From Nelumbo lutea (taxonomy: Eukaryota; Streptophyta; Magnoliopsida; Proteales; Nelumbonaceae), in the NCBI GenBank assembly GCA_022828595.1, contig JAKGHH010000003.1:54053759-54117758 (forward strand): a stretch of 64,000 nt of DNA. The letters are read 5' to 3'. Positions 57,661-64,000 of this stretch are shown here, piece by piece. Within the stretch, counting starts at the first letter, position 1. Each line of letters opens with the position of its first letter. A program made the translations under genes and the position numbers. The notes below the pieces were generated by a model. The model saw only the letters and a program-made list of their open reading frames with translations, ran no database searches and was not told the DNA's origin.

Positions 57661-57819
57661 GCGTCAACCACCCCAGGACCCAGGTACGCGCAATTTGTGC
57701 ATTCTAGCTCTCCTTGTTCTCAAACTCTTAGCTCACATATATTATTAATGACTTCAACATCGGAGTGACCTCGCCAAGTTAGCTACCCTGGGTTCTCTGA
57801 TATATCCCTTTCTTTGCAG

Positions 57820-58205
57820 ACAATAAATATGATAAAAAAGAAGTATTTTTATTAATAGTGGAAATGGAATAAAGAATTTAAATTCACATCACATCATTCT
57901 TTGATTACTTATTTTAGTCTCATGCGCAAATGCACATGCGCATTTACTAGTATAAAACAATATGTGCTTTATCTTCTTTCAAACAAAAAAGAAGCAGAAT
58001 ACAATATTCCAGAGGATCCAGTAGATGTGTTTAAAATATGGGATCTTTCAAGCTGGTCTAGGGATTTTACAAAAAATTGCCAGACAATTTCTTTGACTAA
58101 TACTCTTGTTTTTCTTTTTTGTTCTCTGCTTTCAATCCCTCATGGTTCTATTGGACTGATGTACACACTACTGTGTGAGATTGCGTTGTCCTTAAATTAC
58201 TTGCA
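57820..58205 (+). mobile_element. Insertion in the LTR: Helitron-like end plus unidentified fragment
   Basis: The LTR similarity stops after TTTGCAG (57819) and resumes at about 58206. The first part is AT-rich and ends in a hairpin (ATGCGC … GCGCAT, 57922-57943), then TTACTAG|T (57950), a Helitron-like terminus. The remaining 255 bp is not AT-rich spacer. It keeps a frame open with a peptide containing EDPVDVFKIWDLSSWSRD, which looks like coding sequence. I do not recognise the source. Confidence 0.45.
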
Positions 58206-58276
58206 AAGAGACCTACTTGGTGACAAGCGTCCAAGCTGCCCTACAGCTAGGAGCATCCAGATTGTGCACCATCAAT

Positions 58277-58294
58277 TGGCGCCGTCAGTGGGAA
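58277..58294 (+). other. Primer binding site of the second Tat-type element
   Basis: TGGCGCCGTCAGTGGGAA, one base different from 10541. Confidence 0.85.
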
Positions 58295-58366
58295 GCGATC
58301 GAAAGGTCATCCCAATCCCAGTCTCAATCATAATAGCATCTTCCAGAAATACCGCAAAGAGGGACA

Positions 58367-60350
58367 TGAACATTACTGGGGGCAAGAGCAGCAAACGACT
58401 ATTCCCCAATGTCCCTCGGTGACCATAGGTCAGTTCACCATTCCCTGATAGTCTCGGGGGTTCCATCACTATTCATGCCGCACACTACCCAAGAAGTGAA
58501 TGTCCCGTTCCCCCAAGTGAACACCACATTCTCGGAGCCCTATGTGATTCCCCCAGGGGTCAGGCATTCCAAGTTTAATAACCTCGTTTAGAGCATCCGA
58601 ATGATGCAAATCTAGATGCAACAAATTCACCAGTTCCAACAATATTACTTCTACCACCAGTATCAGTAGCAGTTTCCACCGCTACAACTGAACCAACTAG
58701 CAGGTCAACATCAAAGACAGACTCAGAACCAGAACTAGCACTAGGCTCATCAGAACATCTGCCAATCTCCTCCCTGCGATGAGAGAACATCATAGGTACC
58801 AGTCCCTCCCTCGGGACGAACCCCACCACGAGGTATAGTAGATGAACAATGTACTCCCCTAGCCTCCCAAAGGGGGAACTCGAAGGATAGGCCAGAACCT
58901 AGCCAGCCCGAGAGGCATAGTTGGCAGCTACCGCATTAGGAAAACGTAGATCACCAGCTTGGGGCCCAAGGTGTGGGCTCGAGAGAAGACCCCTCGACAC
59001 CCCGCAGCAGCGACGACGTCACAAGACTCATCATTCCTCAACAAGCTACCAGCGAAGCCAAAGCCCAACCACCCAGTAGATGGAAGCAGAGAAAGAGAAG
59101 AGGTATGATCGATCGCCACTAGAATGGTGCCCGCTCTATTGACCGGCCATCCCCCTTGTCTCCCAAGCTCTTAGTGGCCCCAATGCCGAAAGATTTCAAA
59201 GTACCACCATTGGACAAGTATGATGGGTCTTTTGACCCCAATGATTATGTATATACTTTCCAGACCTAGATGCATCTTGCTAGTGCCGACGAAGCTTGCA
59301 TGTGCGTGGCTTTCTCCACCACATTCAGAAGCGTAGTTCAGACCTGGTATAGGAACCTTGCGCCGGGTTCTATCAGAAGCTGGGTGCAGTTTGCAAACAT
59401 GTCTATGACCCACTTCATCACCAGTAAGAAGTGTCCAAAGTCCCAGGAGAGCCTTTTGAATGTGGTATAGAGGGAAGGAGAATCAATTCAGAGCTACATC
59501 AAGTGCTTCAACGAGACTTGCTTGTAGATACCATACCTGGATTAGAGGTATGCCTTACCGTAGCTCGGAAAGGAATTGCCCACAAGGAATTCAAATGGCA
59601 TGTCATAGAAAACAAGCTGAAGAACACCACCGAGTTCCTCAGACTAGCCAATTATCAACACAGAAGAGGAGATTAGCCAGAAGATAGAAAACCATCAAGG
59701 TGAAAAGAGAAAGAGAAAAGAAGAAGGAACGAGCAACAATAAGCAGAAGAGAAAAAAATCAAGTTCCCGAGGTGAAGAAGCAAGTCGCCACGCTCGAGGA
59801 GTAAGTCCCCCTCCCAAAGTTACAGGTCGGGTGGGCGTTCCAGGACCACGCCAGTGGAGAGAACCACCTATACTCCCCTTAACGCGAAACAAGGAGAGAT
59901 CTTGATGACCATTAAAGACTCCTCTATTGTCAGATGGCCACCCAGGCTACGGGGAGACCCAATGACCAGCAACCTGAATGTTTATTGCCACTTTCATCGG
60001 GACCATGGTCACAGCATAGAGAATTGCAAAAACCTCTACAGCGAGATCAAGGAACTCATCCATTGCGGGTATTTGAAAAACTACATTTTGCGCAAGGAGA
60101 AAGGGTAGGGGGACTGACAGGGAGATCGGAAGAAAGATGCCCTGGAAACTAGTAGGCAGAATGAGCAGACACCTCGTCTGCTATCGGAAGAAAGACCGAT
60201 CCGCGGGGTGATCAATATGATCACTGGTGGATCCATTGTAGCGGAGTGGAGAACAGCAACAGGGAAGACTTCAGTCTGAGAACTGGAGCACAAGGCAAAG
60301 AACCCACCAAAGCGACCCCGGATAGAAGAACCCATTTATTTCACTGAGGA
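58367..60350 (+). pseudogene. gag region of the second Tat-type element
   Basis: Fragments in shifting frames: N-terminal gag (VGQFTIP-like), core at about 59190-59680 (DKYDGSFDPND, CMCVAFSTTF, NLAPGSIRSWVQFA, HKEFKWHV) and a Cys-His-His-Cys knuckle at 59986-60027 (CHFHRDHGHSIENC). At least five in-frame stops interrupt it. Confidence 0.85.
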
Positions 60351-61317
60351 CAATGTTCGTGGGATTCAGTACCCTCATGATGATGCCCTTGTCCTAAAGT
60401 TGATCATCAATGACTTCGAGGTGAAGTGGATCTTGGTGGAATCAAGCAGTTCGGCCGATATCCTCTTCAAAGGAACTTTTGACAAGCTACAAATGCAGTA
60501 GAGTGATCTAAAATCGACGGATACTCCGCTAATAGGGTTCAACGGAGAAGAAGTCAGGCCTATCGCTCGGGTCACATTACTAGTGGAGGCGGGCACGTGG
60601 CCGAACATTGTACGGAATGAACATACATTCCTTGTGGTCACAACTTCGCCCCCTACAACGCGATTATAGGTCAGCCCATCACACTTGCTTTATGCATGAT
60701 AGTATCGACTTACTATCTCACGATGAAGTTTCTGACAGATTAAGGGGTAGGGGTCATACAGGGCGATCAACGTGAATCTCGTAAGTGCTACGTGGCTACC
60801 TTCAAGGGAAAGGCAAAGCTGGCGGAAGACGTCGAACTGGAGCAACCCGCAAACTATACCAAGGAGCAAGCTGCCCCGAAAGAGACGATCCACATACCAG
60901 TTTTCGAAGTCGTACTGACCAAGACTCTCCAGATCGGAGCCCTAATAACCGAACTGCTCCGAACACAACTAGTAAGTTTCTTACTCAACAATTTAGATGT
61001 TTTCGCCTAGTCCGTGACAGAAATGCCCATAATCGATCATAGTGTGATAACTCATAAACTTAATGTAGACCCTTTAGTCAGGCCAGTTAGACAAAGAAAA
61101 CACAACCTTGCCCTGGAGCGGTGGAGGGTAGTCGATGAGGAGGTTGGGAAGCTCGTCACCGCAAACTTCGTCAGGGAGGTCCATTACCCGAACTAGGTCG
61201 CAGGCCCTGTGCTGGTGAAAAAAGCCAATGGTAAGTGGTGCATGTGTGTCAACTACACCAACCTGAACAGAGCCTGCCCAAAGGATTGCTTCCCCCTATC
61301 CAAAATAGACCGCCTGG
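60351..61317 (+). pseudogene. Protease and start of RT of the second Tat-type element
   Basis: IQYPHDDALV leads to the protease site, where the codons at 60439-60447 give Glu-Ser-Ser in place of Asp-Ser-Gly, so the protease is inactive. Then LVSFLLNNLDVFA, DPLVRPVRQRKHNLALERW, ANFVREVHYPN (followed by a stop), KWCMCVNYTNLNRACPKD and KIDRLV. Similarity ends abruptly at about 61317. Confidence 0.85.
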
Positions 61318-63258
61318 TGTTAGCACCTAATTTTTGTTTGGTCCCTTCTTTAACCCATCTCCTACATTTTGGATGCTTGATCGAACCACACCAATCACTT
61401 TAAAACATGTATAAACCCTAAGAAACCAAATTTTAGCCAAAATACCCACAAATCCATCGTTAAATCTACTTGATTCCCTTTTGATGGTCTTGATTCTACC
61501 ACATCACCATACCTGATCCCTGATCAAAATCAATCGCGTGAAACAAAACCCTCAAACAACTAATCACGCAAAACTTTCAACCCCAAATTCTTGGATTTAG
61601 CTGATTATCCATCTGAGATTCCATTTCAATGCACATAACACTACGACGCTCCTAAAATATAAAACTCATGATATGTACACATCTAACATGATCAAACCCT
61701 TCCAACAGCCTCATAATCTCAATCCATACCTACCCACCAAATTTTATCCCAAAATTCCCTCGTTTGCTCCAACATTAAGCCTGAATTCTGTTTTGACGAA
61801 TCTTATTGATCAAAAGCTCACTAGTCATAAACCTCTATCATCCAAACCCTATCTGACTAATCAGACCCTACCACCATGTTCAGTGACTTGAAGAATCCCA
61901 GCACATCAAATTTCACAACTAAACACCTCCATTTGACCATTTAAAAAGCAAGATTTCATTCCAGGCCCTCTCATTAATTGAAAAACTATAAGATAAGACC
62001 ATGATCTGAACTAAATCAGTCAATCCATATCTTTGATCAAATATCCACCACTTTCATCAGATTTGGGATGCTTGAAAATGCCTACCCACCAAATTTCATT
62101 CTAAAATTCCCCCGTTTGACCCTTCATCAAACAAAGATTCTATTTCAGCAAATCTTATTGATCCGAACTTGTCAGCCACAGATCTCAATCTTTCCAACCC
62201 CGTTTGTCTGATCAGACTTCACCACTATGTTCAGAGACCCAAAAAACCCCAACACACTAAATTTCATTACTAGATTCATCTGTTTGACTATTAAACTAGA
62301 GAGATACCTTTTTGATGCACCCGATTGAACCGCCACATCAACTGTCCAACCTAGGATCTTAAGTGGGTGGAGACTGGCGTCAGATCCTTTCTTAGCCCCA
62401 TTAAAACACATGGACTAGTGATTTTGAGCCTAATAGGCTTAAAAAACCCAAAATGCCAAACAAGCCCTTACTTAAAATCAAGAAAAGACAAAATAACATT
62501 TAAAAGTTCTTCAAACTTACGTTTTTTGCCACTGTCAGCCCCAAATACGGAGCTGCAATATCTGGCATGCCCCAATCCCTCATTGAATGCATGAAATCCA
62601 TGAGAAACCATCCAAAACCGAGAAGATTTGTTGCACAAAGAAGGAAGGGTCAACTACAAGCCCCTTTCTCTCAAAATCCTTACCCATTTCTGTGAAAAAA
62701 CTCTACTAAGCTACAGATACTATAGTTGGATGAGTTTCAGACCCATCTCCCTCCATTTTCTCTATAAATAGAGGCTCAACTCGAGCTTAAAAAGGGGGGG
62801 AGTGCTTTCCAACTCCTATAGCACACCTAGCATGCTTGAAATCTCGATATCCTTGTAGCCAAGCTCAGACCTCATTCTTTGTTTTCCACCCTCAACACCA
62901 GAAACGCCCAACCTAGCTCCTACCTTGTTCAAGTTTCATTTGAAGTCCTTTTGGCTGCTGGAAAGCTTGTTTGAAAGTCGTACACGAGAGGTAAGCCTCT
63001 CATTCCATCATCTCTTTGCTTTTAGTTTAATTTCAAGTTGCTAAAAGCTCTGAAATCTTGGGAAATTTGCATTCCCATCTTCCTCTGAATTGAGAAAAAG
63101 AGGTAGAGAAGCAAGGATCTTAGGGAAACTAGTACCTAAGACCCAATAACATCACCTCAAATCAATTTTGGGCGAAGTTGGAAACATTTTTGCAAGATTT
63201 CAGGAGCTTTGGACAAACTTGTTAGTGGGTGTTTCTGCCGGAATTTTAGCCTAAATTA
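61318..63258 (+). mobile_element. LTR-like insertion replacing the RT core
   Basis: It starts TGTTAGCACC and may end …AAATTACA at 63258 (TG…CA form). It has no coding similarity but contains an LTR-like promoter (TCTATAAATAGAGGC, TATA at 62763) followed by a leader-like region. About 660 bp of RT that should lie here is absent. No target duplication is found, so the outer edges are uncertain. Confidence 0.42.
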
Positions 63259-63279
63259 CACCCTTCTTAGTTGAAATTG

Positions 63280-64000
63280 TACCTCTCTGCGAGTGACGAG
63301 GTGGTCAGCTCGATACTGATTAGAGAACTAGACCGGGTTCAATGACCAATCTACTACGTAAGTAAAGTCTTGTAGGACATAGAAACCAGATATCCTGACA
63401 TCGAGAAATTGGCGCACGCGTTAGTAGTAGCAGTTCGGAAATTGTACCCATACTTCCAAGCCCATACCACTATCGTCCTTACTAATAGACCTCTGAGGCA
63501 TATCTTACTTAAACCCGAGGTGCCGGGGAGGTTGATGAAGTGGTCCATTGAGCTGAGCAAGTACGACATCCGGTTCGAGCCATGGCCAGTGATCAAAGCC
63601 CAAGTCTTGGTGGACTTCGTAGCAGAATGCATGTTCAGCATGCCGGCCCCTGAATCGACTGAGCCTACTAACGTGTCTGAGGCGTCAACAAGCGCGACAC
63701 CAGTCCTAGTCAAAGCAGTATCGACTTAGGATGAGGAGCCATGGATCCTCCACGTATATGGCTCATCCAACCAGTGAGGGAGCGGTGCAAGATTGATACT
63801 ATACGGCCTGAGCGAAGTGAAACTAGAGTATGCTCTCTAGTTCGGATTCAAGGCGTTGAACAACAAGGCAGAGTATGAAGCACTAATTGTCGGGCTAAAC
63901 TTAGCAAAGGAAATGGGTACAAAACATTTCATCATGTGCAGTGACTCGTAGCTGGTAGTTAACCAAGTTAACGGTGATTACAAAGCACGTGACTCAACTA
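63280..64000 (+). pseudogene. RT end and RNase H of the second Tat-type element (partial)
   Basis: It resumes at LYLSASDEVVSS and continues through IYYVSKVL, HALVVAVRKLYPYFQAHT, LLKPEVPGRLMKWSIELSKY and VDFVAECM. The RNase H domain then starts with HVYGSSN, where the first catalytic Asp is Tyr. Stops occur at about 63342, 63375, 63727 and 63775. The window ends inside the domain. Confidence 0.87.

Larger units (their letters stand above)
57261..58274 (+). repeat. 5' LTR of the second Tat-type element
   Basis: TGATGAGGGGTGATTTGG … GTGCACCATCA, 1,014 bp including a 386-bp insertion (57820-58205). Without it the LTR is close in length to the solo LTR at 1805 and ends identically. TATATAAAG at 57653 is the likely promoter. 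Confidence 0.85.
57261..64000 (+). mobile_element. Second Tat-type Ty3/gypsy element, decayed, runs off the window
   Basis: 5' LTR, PBS, gag, protease, the first part of RT, then an inserted block and RT end/RNase H, in the same order and with the same motifs as the 9753 element. Numerous stops, an altered protease active site (ESS in place of DSG) and loss of the RT core show it is older. The 3' half lies outside the window. Confidence 0.88.

Noticed and set aside
57901..58422. A single 173-codon gene spanning LTR, insertion and PBS
   Set aside because: It crosses three unrelated segments (insertion, LTR end, PBS and gag leader), so it cannot be one evolved gene.
1..64000. Bacterial or phage system
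   Set aside because: Plant introns, AP2/ERF genes, plant retroelements and AT-rich spacers throughout exclude a prokaryotic origin.

Overview
This is nuclear DNA from a flowering plant, dominated by transposable elements. The evidence is nested LTR retrotransposons of both plant superfamilies (Ty3/gypsy of the Tat type, and a Tnt1/Tork-like Ty1/copia), a CACTA DNA transposon, a tRNA-derived SINE, many MITEs, Helitron-like ends, long AT-rich spacers and two plant-specific AP2/ERF transcription factor genes. The species cannot be fixed from the sequence. No rRNA or tRNA gene, no CRISPR array and no prokaryotic operon is present.

Layout. 1-3917: AT-rich spacer with a MITE and a solo Tat-type LTR flanked by the perfect target duplication TTATA. 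3918-9496: a 5.6-kb non-autonomous CACTA element (target duplication TGC) with subterminal repeat fields and a nested SINE. 9753-19878: a complete but mutated Tat-type Ty3/gypsy element with both LTRs, PBS, PPT and target duplication CCTTC. Its sense gag-pol is broken by stops, frameshifts and an integrase deletion. On its antisense strand it carries a three-exon gene with in-phase introns and its own TATA box. 19884-23660: spacer. 23925-24368 (+) and 34660-35055 (-): two convergent, paralogous ERF genes of group IX with a C-terminal EDLL-type activation motif. These are the only host genes I can support. The 10 kb between them is MITEs and spacer.

37474-41460: 5' part of a Tnt1-like copia element, truncated inside the reverse transcriptase. 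41453-49450: a composite in which a minus-strand Tat element (integrase tail on one side; protease start, gag, PBS and LTR on the other) is interrupted by a plus-strand non-autonomous LTR element (42113-46763). That element has very repeat-rich LTRs and seven 90-bp internal repeats. 49451-56980: spacer and MITE-like families. 56981-57260: a MITE, with a second decayed Tat-type element (57261 to beyond the window end) inserted at its very end. That element's LTR holds a 386-bp insertion, and a 2-kb LTR-like piece replaces most of its reverse transcriptase.

How it fits together. The two ERFs would be GCC-box-binding activators of the kind that act in ethylene, jasmonate and stress responses, probably products of local duplication. 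Every retroelement here is protein-dead by inspection, so any mobility would need helper proteins from elsewhere. The most noteworthy item is the spliced antisense gene of the Tat element at 16453-18610.
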